A stretch of 64,000 nt of DNA. Origin: Actinoplanes teichomyceticus ATCC 31121. GTDB taxonomy: Bacteria > Actinomycetota > Actinomycetes > Mycobacteriales > Micromonosporaceae. A program made the position numbers and the translations under genes. How positions within the stretch are numbered: position 1 is the first letter of the stretch; each line of letters opens with the position of its first letter. The stretch covers positions 7,981,001 to 8,045,000 of the forward strand of contig NZ_CP023865.1 in assembly GCF_003711105.1 (NCBI RefSeq), in the 5' to 3' direction. Under the pieces are notes generated by a model, which saw only the letters and a program-made list of their open reading frames with translations, had not been told where the DNA came from and ran no database searches. This document shows, one piece after another, positions 28,758 to 38,800 of this stretch.

Positions 28758-29765
28758 TCAGCGGGCCTTCGGGTCGAGCGCGTCACGCAGGCCGTCGCCG
28801 AAGAGGTTGAAGGCCAGCACCGTGATGAAGATCGTCGCGCCCGGAATGATCATGTACATCGGATCGATGGAGTAGACGCTCACGGCGTCCGACAACATGC
28901 CGCCCCAGGACGGGTTGGGCGGTGGGATGCCCACGCCGAGGAAGCTGAGCGCGGCCTCGGTGAGGATGTTCGTCGGGATGATCAGGGTGGTGTAGACCAG
29001 GATCGGCGCGGCCAGGTTCGGCAGCAGCTCGCGGAACAGGATCCGCTGGGACCGGGCGCCCAGGCTGCGCGCCGCCTCGACGAACTCCCGCTCGCGCAGC
29101 GACAGCGTCTGCCCCCGGACGATCCGGCCGATGTACGGCCAGCCGAAGAAGCCGATGATGCCGACCAGCATGAAGATCCGCGACCAGCGGCTGTCCATCC
29201 CGAACATCGAGTCCGGCAGCACCGAGACCAGGGCGATCGAGAAGAGCAGCTGCGGGAAGGCGAGCAGGAAGTCCATCACCCGGCTGATCACCGAGTCGAC
29301 CCAGCCACCGAAGAAGCCGGCCGCGGTGCCGAAGAGCACGCCGAGGAAGGTGGAGAAGACCGCCGAGAGGAACGCGACCGTCAGCGAGGTCTGCGCGCCG
29401 TACACGATCCGGCTGAACACGTCGCGGCCGCTGGTCGGCTCGACGCCGAAGATGAACTCGGAGCTGATCCCGCCCCAGGGTCCCTTCGGGGTGCCGAAGG
29501 TGGCGTCGATCTGATCCTGGTGGAACTCACCGATCGGATGGCCGAACAGCTTGGTCAGCACCGGCGCCAGGATCGCCACGGCGATCAGGAAAAGAACGAC
29601 GAACCCACCGCCCATCGCGACCTTGTCGCGCTTGAGGCGGCGCCACGCGATCTGCTTCAGCGACCGGCCCGCGATCGCCTTCTCGGCGGGGCCTCGCACC
29701 TCAGCCGCGTCGGCTGTCGGCTCCGACGTCTCGTCGGAGATCGACGCTTCTGGGCCAAGCGACAT
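28758..29765 (-). CDS. oppC: Oligopeptide/dipeptide ABC transporter permease (OppC/DppC)
   Basis: 335 residues with a ~40-residue cytoplasmic N-terminus before TM1 ('KVAMGGGFVVLFLIAVAILA'), as usual for OppC. 'FIFGVEPTSGRDVFSRIVYG' (substrate-side loop), EAA loop 'EFVEAARSLGARSQRILFRE', and 'SFLGVGIPPPNPSWGGML' are family marks. First gene of the operon; 71 bases separate it from oppA. The promoter must lie in 29766-30173. Confidence 0.93.
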   Translation of the reverse strand: MSLGPEASISDETSEPTADAAEVRGPAEKAIAGRSLKQIAWRRLKRDKVAMGGGFVVLFLIAVAILAPVLTKLFGHPIGEFHQDQIDATFGTPKGPWGGISSEFIFGVEPTSGRDVFSRIVYGAQTSLTVAFLSAVFSTFLGVLFGTAAGFFGGWVDSVISRVMDFLLAFPQLLFSIALVSVLPDSMFGMDSRWSRIFMLVGIIGFFGWPYIGRIVRGQTLSLREREFVEAARSLGARSQRILFRELLPNLAAPILVYTTLIIPTNILTEAALSFLGVGIPPPNPSWGGMLSDAVSVYSIDPMYMIIPGATIFITVLAFNLFGDGLRDALDPKAR

Positions 29766-30173
29766 ATGTTCGCCGGTCCTCTCCCGGCCACCGGTCGGCG
29801 CAGGAGCCCACGGCCACCGGCGTGTGATGAAACGGAAGCTCCCACGACCGGAGACGATGGCCCCCGGTGCCGGCGGTTAACCGATCGGTTATCGCATGCC
29901 TCGAGTGCCGGCCCCCGTCGCGCCGGCCGGGATCCGGCCGGGGCCACGAGAGCACCCGACGGCGGGTGTGGCCGCCGTCGAGAGGAACATTCACCTAGTG
30001 CGGTGCTCGGGTCAAGCTCACCGACCGCACGCGGATGCTTCCGTGTCTCCCTCGTGATGTCACCGTGACCTAGACGCCGAACAAACGGAAGGTACCGCGT
30101 AAGGGGCTCGCAAGTAGCCAATCCGGGCCAAACAACTTGCACGACGTTACGCCCGAGTTACCGCTTGTAAATT
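29766..30173. promoter_or_regulatory. opp upstream region with perfect 14-bp palindrome
   Basis: About 400 bases without a gene between oppC and recR. TAACCGATCGGTTA at 29878-29891 is a perfect palindrome 113 bases before the oppC start and is the best operator candidate for the operon. The AT-richer stretch near 30150-30172 lies just downstream of recR. No clear terminator was seen for recR. Confidence 0.5.
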
Positions 30174-30767
30174 TCAGATGGCTCGCCGGCCCTCGAACGC
30201 TCTACCCAGCGTGATCTCGTCCGCATACTCCAGGTCACCGCCGACCGGCAGGCCGCTCGCCAACCGGGTCACCGCGATCCCCATCGGCTTCACCAGCAAC
30301 GCCAGATAGGTGGCGGTCGCCTCGCCCTCGGTGTTCGGATCGGTCGCCAGGATCAGCTCCCGCACCTCACCGGTGCCCAGCCGCAGCAACAGCTCCCGGA
30401 TCTTCAGGTTGTCCGGCCCGACCCCCTCCAGCGGATTGATCGCCCCACCCAGCACGTGGTACCGACCCCGGAACTCCCCGGTCCGCTCGATCGCGACGAC
30501 GTCCTTGGGTTCCTCGACCACGCACAGGACCTCGTTGGTACGGCGCGGGTCGCGGCAGACGCGGCACTGATCGGACTCGGCCACGTTGAAACAGGTGGTG
30601 CAGAAGCGGACCAGTTCCTTCACCTTACGCAGCGCGGTGGCCAGCCGGTTGACATCGGCCGGGTCGGCGGAAAGCACGTGGAACGCGATGCGCTGAGCCG
30701 ACTTCGGGCCCACGCCCGGCAGCCGGCCCAGCTCATCGATCAGGTCCTGGATGGCACCTTCGTACAC
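30174..30767 (-). CDS. recR: Recombination mediator RecR
   Basis: 197 residues from GTG 30767. HhH motif '[15 protein letters not shown]' (16-30), zinc finger with Cys56, Cys59, Cys68 and Cys71, and Toprim domain '[19 protein letters not shown]' to '[18 protein letters not shown]'. Works with RecF/RecO to load RecA at gaps. Three bases after the ybaB stop, in the conserved dnaX-ybaB-recR operon. Confidence 0.97.
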   Translation of the reverse strand: MYEGAIQDLIDELGRLPGVGPKSAQRIAFHVLSADPADVNRLATALRKVKELVRFCTTCFNVAESDQCRVCRDPRRTNEVLCVVEEPKDVVAIERTGEFRGRYHVLGGAINPLEGVGPDNLKIRELLLRLGTGEVRELILATDPNTEGEATATYLALLVKPMGIAVTRLASGLPVGGDLEYADEITLGRAFEGRRAI

Positions 30768-30770
30768 GGA

Positions 30771-31094
30771 TCAGAACCCCGGCAGGGACAGGCCGCCGGT
30801 CGCCGGTCCCATCTTCTCCTCGGCCAGCTCACGCTGCGCCTCGGCGGCATTGTGGATCGCCGCGAGCACCAGGTCCTCGAGCGTCTCGACGTCGTCGGCG
30901 TCCACCGCCTTCGGGTCGATCTTCACGGCCTTGAACTCGCCCAGCCCGGTCACCGTCACGGTCACCAGGCCGCCGCCGGCGGTGCCGGTCAGCTCGGCCT
31001 CAGCCAGCTCGGCCTGCGCCTTGGCGACCTGCTGCTGCATCTTCTGCGCCTGCTTCATGATCTGCTGCATGTTCGGCTGTGCACCGGGGCGCAT
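30771..31094 (-). CDS. YbaB/EbfC nucleoid-associated protein
   Basis: 107 residues starting MRPGAQPNMQQIMKQAQKMQ. The family's coiled N-terminus (MQQIMKQAQKMQQQVAKAQ) and the 'VTVTVTGLGEFKAVKIDPKAV' beta core are clear. Binds DNA as a tweezer-shaped dimer. ATG 31094 has GAGGAG seven bases upstream. Sits between dnaX and recR as in most bacteria. Confidence 0.95.
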   Translation of the reverse strand: MRPGAQPNMQQIMKQAQKMQQQVAKAQAELAEAELTGTAGGGLVTVTVTGLGEFKAVKIDPKAVDADDVETLEDLVLAAIHNAAEAQRELAEEKMGPATGGLSLPGF

Positions 31095-31526
31095 GGCACC
31101 GCTCCTCAACTAGTCACGTTCGTCCGCGCGATCCGCGGACAACCGCCGTCAATGACCTGACAGCGTCCGAAACAACCGCCGTCAGCGTAGCCGCCGGGCC
31201 GCCCGGAGCCGGGCAGCCCACCACCACGCCGCGCCTCACCTTCCCCGGCGCGCCGATCCGCACACCTGGGGCCGGGCCGCCACCGGGCCGCACGGCTTCC
31301 TCCCGCACCGGACGGGCGCGGTGTTCTCCCACCGGGATCCGTGACGGCCCACGGCCCGCCGTATCCCGTAACGCCCCGGACCCGGCGCACGGCGGCGCCG
31401 CCCCGGGACGTCCCGGCGCATGGCCGCGGCGCCCTGGGACGTCCCGGCGCATGGCCGCGGCGCCCTGGGACGTCCCGGCGCATGGCCGCGGCGCCCCGGA
31501 ACGTCCCGGCGCATGGCGGCGCCGTT
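31095..31526. other. Non-coding spacer between dnaX and ybaB
   Basis: About 430 bases with no credible gene, unusually long for this operon. Its right part is the 31-bp tandem repeat. Open frames here are Arg/Pro-rich and shift with the repeat. Confidence 0.6.
31387..31516. repeat. 31-bp tandem repeat, four to five units
   Basis: The landmark GCATGG (GCACGG in the first) recurs at 31387, 31418, 31449, 31480 and 31511, exactly 31 bases apart. Each unit contains CCGCGGCGCC and GGGACGTCCC, two self-complementary segments, so the transcript could form serial hairpins. It lies immediately after the dnaX stop codon. The period is not a multiple of three. Confidence 0.85.
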
Positions 31527-34500
31527 CTAGAGCTCGCCGATCTTCTCCGCGCCGAACGCGTCCCGGAGAAGCTGCAGGGCCTGCTCCTCACTGCTCTGGC
31601 GGGCCGTCTTCTCGTCGATCACCTCGTCCAGCGGCTCGTCGCCCGGGTCGAAACCCTCGTAGCCGGCTCCGCTGGGCGGGGGGCCGTCGTACTCCGGGTC
31701 GTACGGCGCCTCGCCGATCGGGGTGCCGTCGGACCAGGCGGCGCCGCCGGCGGCCGGGGTGGCCGTCGCACGGTTCGCGGCCGCGTTGCGGGCATTGGCG
31801 GCCGCGGCCCGGGCGGCGGCCAGACCGCTGCCAGGCGCGGCGTTGCCGCCGCGCGCGGCAGCTGCCCGGGCCGCCTCCAGCGCGGCCGAGCGGGCCGGAA
31901 CGGCCGGCGTCGCCTGGGCGGAACCCACGGCCCCGGTACGGCCGGGAGCCGCCGGGGACGAGGCGGCCACCGCCGCCGCCGCCGGGGACGAGGCGGCCAC
32001 CGCCGCCGCCGACCGGGCGGCCGCGATCGGTGAGACAGCCGCGCCCGCCGCACCGGAGCCTCCGGACGGGGAGCCGTCCACGGGGGCCGGGGCGGCACCG
32101 AATCCGGGGCTCGCCGCGGCGGCGGAGGTGACCGGCGCGGCGGTGTCAGTCGCGGGCCGGACCTCCGGGTCCCCGGGGCCGGACGACGGCTTTCCCGCCG
32201 CGCCGGAGACCGGTCGAGCCGCCGCACCACCGCTACCAACGGCCTGCTGACCGACGGGCACACCGTGACCGGGGGCTCGGTGACCGGCCGCACCGCCGTC
32301 ACCAGCGGCTTGCTGACCGGTGGGCACACCGCCATCGGCGGCGTGCCCGGCGCCGGGCGGGTACGCCGCCGAGCCGGACGCCGGGTTCGCGGTGGCGGGA
32401 ACCGGGGGCGACGACGGCGCACCGGCGGATGTGGCCGCCGGCCGTTCCGGCACCGGGCCGGGGGCACGGCTGCCCGGCTTGACCGGCTCGGGCCAGCCGT
32501 CGTCGTCGGTCACCGAGGCCGCCGGCTTCCGGCCGGCCGTGCCCGGACGCACCGGCTCCGGCCAGTCGGTGTCATCACCACCGGCACTCACCGGCCGGGC
32601 GGGCGCACCCGAGCCGGTCCGCTCCGTCCGGTCGGTGTCACCACCACCGGCACTCACCGGCCGGGCGGGCGCACCCGAGCCGGTCCGCTCCGTCCGGTCG
32701 GTGTCACCACCACCGGCACTCACCGGCCGGGCGGGCGCACCCGAGCCGGTCCGTTCCGGTCGGCCGGCGATGTCGCCGTACCCCGATCGGGCGGCGGCGC
32801 CGAAGCCGTCGGGCGCCGGACCGTCGTGGGCGGCGCCCACCGGCTCGGCGATGCCGGGACGGCCCGCGGCGGCGCGGTCGTCGGCGACGGCCGGGATGCC
32901 GTGGTCCGGGCGGGCCGCGGCGGCCTCACGAACGGATGGGGTCGTCGCGGCGGATCGGGGCGGTCCCGGCCAGTCGTCGTCGGCGTCGGCGGCCGGGGCC
33001 CGCTGCGGGCGGGACGGCCGGGACTCGGTCCGGCCGGTGTTCCGCTCCGGGGCGGCCGGTGGGATCGCGGTGGAGACCGGCGGGGCGCTCACACCGGGGG
33101 CACCGGCGGCAGCGCGCCGGCCGGCGGAACGGTCGCGGCCGGACCCGTTGTTACGGCCGGCCGGCTGGCCCGGTTCGCGGGTGGCGGCGCCGGTCGGCGG
33201 GGTGACCTCGCCGACCTCGCAGCGGATCTGCCAGCGCCCACCGAGGACGCGGCCGAACTCGGTGGCGATGGCGTTGGTCCAACGCAGGAAGCGATCGGCG
33301 ATGGGCGGGGTGGGCGCGGCGAAGACCACGGTGTCGCCGTCGACCTCGCGGACGCCGATTCCCGCGTCCTGCATCGCCCGGACGCGCTGCTGCTGACGGC
33401 CGAGGGCCTGCCAGGCGCCGCGGACCTTCTCCAGCCGCTCGTTCACCTGCGCGCGAGGCGAGGCGGGCGGCTCCAGGTCCTCCGGCGGCTCCTCGTCCCA
33501 GGGCGGCTCGTCGTCGTAGTACTCCGGCTCCGGCGCGGTCGCGTGGTGAGCGCCGTCAGCGACCCGGTTCCCGTCCTCCTCCCGGCCCTGCGCGGGCGCG
33601 GGAGCCGCCACGGAAACCCCGCCCGGCGGGACCGGGGCGGGCGCGGACACGTCGGCCGGTCCGGCCGGATGCGCCGTCACCGGGAAAGCGGCCGGCGAAC
33701 CGGCGGGCGCGGCCACCGAACCCGGCGCAGCAGCCGAACCCGACACGGTCACCGAACCCGGCGCGGCAGCCGAACCCGACGCGGCAGCCGAACCCGGCGC
33801 GGCAGCCGAACCCGGAGTCGTAGCTGGGCCGGACCCGGCCGGCGCGGTAGCTGGTTCGGCCGATGGAGCCTGCGCGACCGGAACCGCACCGGAGTCGGAC
33901 CCGGCCGGCACGCCGGCTGCGGCGTCGGCCGGCGAGGGCTCGGCGGGCGTTCCGGGAGCCGGGGAGACCGGCCGGACCGGCGCCCCGGCCGCCCGGCGAC
34001 CGGCCGCCGCAGCGGCCGCGCGGGCGGCGGCGAGACCACCGGACCCGGCGGGGGCGGCCGGCACCGGCGCGGCCGGGGCGGCCGGCGATTCCGGTACGTC
34101 AGCAGCCCCCAGCGGACCGCGCTTCTCCAACCGCTCCAGCCGCTGCAGCAGCGCGCCGGTCGAGTCGTCCGCGCCGGGCAGCAGCATCCGAGCCGTGATC
34201 AGCTCGAGGAGCAGACGCGGCGCCGTGGTGCCGCGCATCTCGACGAGCCCGTTGTGCACGATGTCGGCGCTGCGCGAGAGGGTGGCCGGGCCGAGCCGCG
34301 CCGCCTGCGCGTGCATCGCTTCGAGCTGATCGGCCGGGCCGTCGATCAGGCCCTTGGCGACCGCGTCCGGCACCTGCTGGAGCACGATCAGGTCGCGGAG
34401 GCGTTCCAGCAGGTCGGACGCGAAGCGGCGGGGGTCGTGGCCGGCCTCGGCGACCCGGTCGATGGTCGTGTAGGCGGCGGCGCCGTCACCGGCGGCCAGG

Positions 34501-35270
34501 GCGTCGCACATCTCGTCGATCAGGGTGACGTCGGTGACGCCGAGGAGGGCGACCGCGCGGGCGTAGCTGACGCCCTCCGGTCCGGCCCCGGCGATCAGCT
34601 GGTCGAGCACCGACAGGGTGTCCCGGGCGCTGCCGCCGCCGGCCCGCACCACCAGCGGGAACACCGCCGGGTCGACGTGGATGCCCTCGGCCTCGGTGAG
34701 CTGCTGAAGGTACGGCCGGAGGACGGCGGGCGGAATCAGCCGGAACGGGTAGTGGTGGGTCCGCGAGCGGATGGTGCCCAGCACCTTGTCCGGCTCGGTG
34801 GTGGCGAAGATGAACTTCACGTACTCCGGCGGCTCCTCGACGAGCTTGAGCAGCGCGTTGAAGCCGGCCGACGAGACCATGTGCGCCTCGTCGATCACGT
34901 AGATCTTGTAGCGGCTGTTGGCGGGCGCGAAGAACGCCTTCTCCCGCAGCTCCCGGGCATCGTCCACGCCACCGTGGCTGGCCGCGTCGATCTCGATCAC
35001 GTCGATCGACCCGGCGCCGTCGTTGGCCAGCGACCTGCAGGAGCCGCAGACCCCGCACGGCTCCGGGGTGGGGCCCTGCTCACAGTTGAGCGAGCGGGCC
35101 AGGATGCGGGCGCTGGACGTCTTGCCGCAGCCACGTGGCCCGGAGAAGAGATAGGCGTGGTTGAGCCGGCCGCTGCGCAGCGCCTGCGACAGCGGCTCGG
35201 TCACGTGTTCCTGACCGATGACCTCCGCGAACGTGCGCGGCCGGTACTTGCGGTAGAGGGCGAGAGCCAC
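31527..35270 (-). CDS. dnaX: DNA polymerase III subunit gamma/tau, extra-long
   Basis: 1247 residues. AAA+ clamp loader: Walker A 'GPRGCGKT' (44-51), zinc-binding Cys cluster 'CEQGPTPEPCGVCGSC', Walker B 'YVIDEAHM', SRC-like 'GTIRSRTHHYPFR'. Clamp-loader domain III ends near 370. Beyond this comes a ~500-residue Ala/Pro/Gly region around a short folded segment ('VNERLEKVRGAWQALGRQQQ' to 'IRCEVGEVTPPTG'). A 22-residue repeat ('TERTGSGAPARPVSAGGGDTD') occurs three times at about 32569-32766. The C-terminal 'LDEVIDEKTARQSSEEQALQ' is conserved in actinomycetes. GTG 35270 has AGGAGG eight bases upstream; GTG 35279 overlaps that site. About 1.5-2 times the usual length. Confidence 0.93.
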   Translation of the reverse strand: MALALYRKYRPRTFAEVIGQEHVTEPLSQALRSGRLNHAYLFSGPRGCGKTSSARILARSLNCEQGPTPEPCGVCGSCRSLANDGAGSIDVIEIDAASHGGVDDARELREKAFFAPANSRYKIYVIDEAHMVSSAGFNALLKLVEEPPEYVKFIFATTEPDKVLGTIRSRTHHYPFRLIPPAVLRPYLQQLTEAEGIHVDPAVFPLVVRAGGGSARDTLSVLDQLIAGAGPEGVSYARAVALLGVTDVTLIDEMCDALAAGDGAAAYTTIDRVAEAGHDPRRFASDLLERLRDLIVLQQVPDAVAKGLIDGPADQLEAMHAQAARLGPATLSRSADIVHNGLVEMRGTTAPRLLLELITARMLLPGADDSTGALLQRLERLEKRGPLGAADVPESPAAPAAPVPAAPAGSGGLAAARAAAAAAGRRAAGAPVRPVSPAPGTPAEPSPADAAAGVPAGSDSGAVPVAQAPSAEPATAPAGSGPATTPGSAAAPGSAAASGSAAAPGSVTVSGSAAAPGSVAAPAGSPAAFPVTAHPAGPADVSAPAPVPPGGVSVAAPAPAQGREEDGNRVADGAHHATAPEPEYYDDEPPWDEEPPEDLEPPASPRAQVNERLEKVRGAWQALGRQQQRVRAMQDAGIGVREVDGDTVVFAAPTPPIADRFLRWTNAIATEFGRVLGGRWQIRCEVGEVTPPTGAATREPGQPAGRNNGSGRDRSAGRRAAAGAPGVSAPPVSTAIPPAAPERNTGRTESRPSRPQRAPAADADDDWPGPPRSAATTPSVREAAAARPDHGIPAVADDRAAAGRPGIAEPVGAAHDGPAPDGFGAAARSGYGDIAGRPERTGSGAPARPVSAGGGDTDRTERTGSGAPARPVSAGGGDTDRTERTGSGAPARPVSAGGDDTDWPEPVRPGTAGRKPAASVTDDDGWPEPVKPGSRAPGPVPERPAATSAGAPSSPPVPATANPASGSAAYPPGAGHAADGGVPTGQQAAGDGGAAGHRAPGHGVPVGQQAVGSGGAAARPVSGAAGKPSSGPGDPEVRPATDTAAPVTSAAAASPGFGAAPAPVDGSPSGGSGAAGAAVSPIAAARSAAAVAASSPAAAAVAASSPAAPGRTGAVGSAQATPAVPARSAALEAARAAAARGGNAAPGSGLAAARAAAANARNAAANRATATPAAGGAAWSDGTPIGEAPYDPEYDGPPPSGAGYEGFDPGDEPLDEVIDEKTARQSSEEQALQLLRDAFGAEKIGEL
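32569..32766. repeat. 66-bp in-frame tandem repeat inside dnaX
   Basis: Three near-identical 66-base units start around 32581, 32647 and 32713, encoding 22-residue repeats in the disordered region of DnaX. The sequence is almost identical between units, which suggests recent expansion. Confidence 0.85.
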
Positions 35271-35365
35271 TCCTGCCACCTCCTGACGACCGCGCCATTC
35301 TCCGTCGAGGGTGTGACAAGAACAAACGACATGCCCCGACCGTGCGAGCCCGGGGGGAAAACGAA

Positions 35366-35455
35366 GGACCCCTCGTGCACCCGCCAGAGCCCGCTTATCC
35401 TTGCTGCCTTCCGGCCCTGGGGAGGTTCACAGGATGACGCCGCACGAGGGGCTGC
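35366..35455 (-). ncRNA. ffs: Bacterial small SRP RNA (4.5S)
   Basis: The minus strand contains the SRP core 'CCAGGGCCGGAAGGCAGCAA' (near 35419-35400), followed by 'GGATAAGCGGGCTCTGGCGG' closing the apical stem, and terminal arms CCCCTCGTGC / GCACGAGGGG. A TACGCT -10 box lies just upstream (35465-35460). The signal-recognition particle RNA pairs with Ffh for membrane targeting. Position between dnaX and tRNA-Ser is common in actinomycetes. Ends are approximate. Confidence 0.93.
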
Positions 35456-35539
35456 CCACAGCGTACCCGGCGACCGCGCGGGCGTGCAGGACCCCTCCCC
35501 GCGCGGTAGCCGGACACGGCGCTATGTATTCTGGCGCAC

Positions 35540-35627
35540 GGAGGATTCGCCTAGAGGCCTAGGGCGCACGCTTGGAAAGCGTGTTGGGTTAACACCCTCA
35601 CGAGTTCGAATCTCGTATCCTCCGCCA
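35540..35627 (+). tRNA. tRNA-Ser (anticodon GGA), CCA encoded
   Basis: Acceptor GGAGGAT (35540-35546) pairs with ATCCTCC (35617-35623). Anticodon loop TTGGAAA gives GGA. The long variable arm typical of serine tRNAs and T loop GTTCGAATC are present; CCA at 35625-35627. TATGTA at about 35523-35528 is a likely -10. Confidence 0.95.
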
Positions 35628-35650
35628 GCCCTACCAGGGCAGACGCGAGC

Positions 35651-35676
35651 AGGCCGGACCCGAGGGTCCGGCCTTT
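35651..35676 (+). terminator. Terminator after tRNA-Ser(GGA)
   Basis: Ten-base arms AGGCCGGACC and GGTCCGGCCT with loop CGAG, followed by TTC; 24 bases after the tRNA. Confidence 0.75.
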
Positions 35677-35844
35677 CGTGCATCTCCGCCCCAGTACGAC
35701 CATCTGCTCATGCCCCCTGGCGACGGATGCGCCACAGCAGGTTCCCGCTGCCCCGCAGGCAGCGCGCCGGCCGGTCCCGCACCGGGGATGCCGCTGCGTG
35801 AGGCGCCCGTCGCGTCTCGTATGCTCCGGCACGAAAACAGTGCA

Positions 35845-35879
35845 GGCGAGGGCCGGCCCCGATCGGGCCGGCCCTCGCC
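35845..35879 (-). terminator. Terminator of the large modular secreted-protein gene
   Basis: A perfect 15-bp stem (35845-35859 with 35865-35879) five bases after the stop on the minus strand, with TTTT a few bases further on (complement of AAAA at 35834-35837). Confidence 0.75.
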
Positions 35880-35884
35880 GTCTC

Positions 35885-38800
35885 TCACCGCTTGATCCTG
35901 CTGCTCGCGCTGGTCTTCCGGCCGTCGTGGTAGCCGGCCTTCCTCGCGACCACGGTGACGGTCAGTTTCTTGCCGCTCCACGCCTTCTTGATCGTCAGTG
36001 CGGAGCCGGTGCCGACGAGCTTGCCGTCCACCCGCCACTCGTACCGGTAGGTGTCGGGCCTCGGCGTCCAGGTGCCCACCGCGACCTTGACCTTGCGGCC
36101 GGCCCGCACGGTGCCGCTGATCGTCGGCGACTTCGTCGCCTTCGGCGCCGGGCCGTAGCCGGCCGTGCCGGCGGCGGAGGACGCCGGGGAGTTCAGCCGG
36201 TTGGCACGCTTGGCGGTGACGGTCACGGCGATCCGCTTGCCGCGGAGCGAGGCGGGGATGACGTACGCCGCGCCGGTCGCCCCCTTGATCGCCGCCCCGT
36301 TCGCCGTCCACTGGTACGTGTACCCGCTCGCCGCCGGGCTCCACGTCCCCACCACCGCCCGGACCGTCGACCCGACCCGGATCGTCCCGCTGACGCCCGG
36401 CGCCCTGGTCAGTTTCAGCGCGGCCGCCGTGACGGTCAGCCCGCCGGCCAGCGCCGCCGTCCGGGTACCCGAGGTGACCGTGATGTCCCAGGCGCCCGGC
36501 GCCGCCCCGGTGATGTCCGCGGTGGCGGTCAGGACGTCACCGGACACGCCCCGCACCGTCGCGGTGATCGCCGCCGAGCCGGTCCGGCTGAGCCGCACCG
36601 TGTCCCCGGCGGTGACACCCGCACCGCGCAGCGTCAGGTTCACCGGGCCGCTGTTCGGCGCGCCGGCCGGCCCATCCGAGGTCACCGCGAACGGCGGCTC
36701 GGCGCACGGGTCGGAGTCGCAGATCGCCTCCATCCGGTACGGGTACGTCCCGCTCGCCTCCTGCGGCGCGAGCACGAACAGCGCGGTCGAGGTCTTCGGC
36801 GCCGGGTACGCCATCGAGACGGTGCACCCGCGCCCGCCGCTGGCCCACGAGCAGCGGGTGATGCCGGTCCCGGTGCCGAGGGTGGCGAAGTAGTACGGCT
36901 CGGGCAGCGCCTCCCCGCCGGCGGTGTTGTCGATCACCGCGCGGAACGAGCTGCGGCTGCCGGTGACCGGGACGGCGACGCAGACCGCGGTGTGCGTGTC
37001 GTCCAGGGTGCCGCTCAGCCGGAATCCGGGCACCCCGGAGACCGCCGGGCACTGCGCGGCCGGCCGGTCGGCGGTGCCGAGGTTCCAGGTGTCCACCGAG
37101 TACGGCACCGCGCCGCTCACCACCGACCGGACGAACACCAGGTACGACGTCGATCCGCTGACCCGGCACGGGACGACGTACGAGGAGCACCGGTCGGTCC
37201 CCTCCGCGTCGGTGATCCAGTACCGCGCCGGGAAGGCGTCGGTGCTGCGCACCCCGATCCAGTGGTTCTCGGCCGCCGAGGCGGTCACCCGGTAGCACCG
37301 GATGTCGTCCGGCCCGGTGAGCGTGCCGGTCGAGGCCGCCCCACCGAGCACCGTGTTCACCGGCGCCTGGCAGTTCGTGCCGGTGGCGTCGCGCCGGGCC
37401 AGCCGGTACCGGGCGTCCGCCGGCGCGGCGGTCATCACGACCGTGTACGCCTCACCCGCCTCGAACCCGCAGCGGATGACCGTCGCCGAGGTGTACAGCG
37501 TCGGCCCGCACACGTCGGCGCCGGTGCTGTCCTTGACGCTCACCGACGCGTACCCGGTCCCGGTGACCGGCGCGAACGACACCACCTCGGTGGCGGTGTG
37601 CTCGTCGGCCGGGATCGTCCAGCAGGCGGCGAACCTGTCGGCGGAGAACGCCGCGGTCACCCCGGCCGGGCTGCCGATCCGGCCGGCCGGCAGCGTGGCG
37701 CAGCCGGTGACCTGGTCGAGGCGTTGCACGACGAGCGCGTAGGCGCCCGCCGCCGAGTCCTCTGGGGCGGTGAGCAGGATCCGGTACGGCGCCGCTCCGG
37801 TCAGCACGCAGCGGCTGGTCTGGCACAGGTCCTCGCCGGCCGCGTCGATCAGCGTCCAGTCCGGCCGGGCGGCGCCGCTCGCGCGGGGCGGCAGGAGCAC
37901 GCCGATCTTGGCGCCGGCCGTGCCGTCGAGCTGCAGGCAGTCGGTCTCGCCGGGGGTGGCGAACGAGCCGCGGACCGCACCCGTGGCCAGCCCCTGGACG
38001 GTCACCGGCAGGCAGCCGGAACCGGACGGGGTGGTGAACACGGTGGCGTACGACCCCTCGCGGACCGAGCCGGTCCCGCCGCCCACGATCAGCGTGTACG
38101 TGCCCGCGGCTGGGAAGTCGCAGAGCGCCCCGGACTGGCACACCTTCCGGCCCTCGGCGTCGTAGACCTGCGAGAACTCGTCGTAGTTCGCGTCGTCCAC
38201 CACGCGCACCAGGTGCCGTCCGGCGGCCGGGACCACCAGCGAGCGGCAGCGGTTGGCGCTCTCCGGGCCGGCCGGGGCCGATCCGTACGACCCGGGCGTG
38301 ACCGTGGCGCAGCCGGCCGGCGCGGAGAGCGAGCCGATCTGCACCCGCACCTCGTCCCACTCACCGGCCTCGGTGATCACCCGGTACGGCCCGGAGCCGG
38401 GCAGCGCACAGCCGTCCTGGCCGTCGTCGGAGTCGGCACAGATCATCGTGCCGGTGCCGTCGGAGATCCAGCTCGCGCCGCTCGACGCGCTGTACCCGAC
38501 GACCCGCTCGCCGGGCTCGGCCCGGAACGGCCGGCAGTACACCTCCAGCGGGCTGGCCGGCCGGTACGTGTGGACCGGCTGGTCCCACGCGGTGCCGGTG
38601 ACCGGGTCGCAGCCGGCGGTCCCGGCCACGTCGATCACCACGGCCTGGAACACCACCGGCTCCACGACCCACTCCCGGTTGCGCAGCCAGAGCGTGTAGT
38701 CCCCGGCGGCCGGCAGCTCGCAGACCAGGCGGGCGACGCCCCACTCCTCGCAGACCGTGCCCTGGGCGTTGTCCAGCTCCCAGTAGATCTGGCCGCCGTC

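Noticed and set aside
31387..31516. CRISPR array
   Set aside because: The whole 31-base unit repeats without unique spacers and no cas genes are near, so it is a plain tandem repeat.
32265..35801. 1178-codon plus-strand open frame across dnaX, SRP RNA and tRNA-Ser
   Set aside because: It runs through two RNA genes and mirrors DnaX low-complexity sequence.
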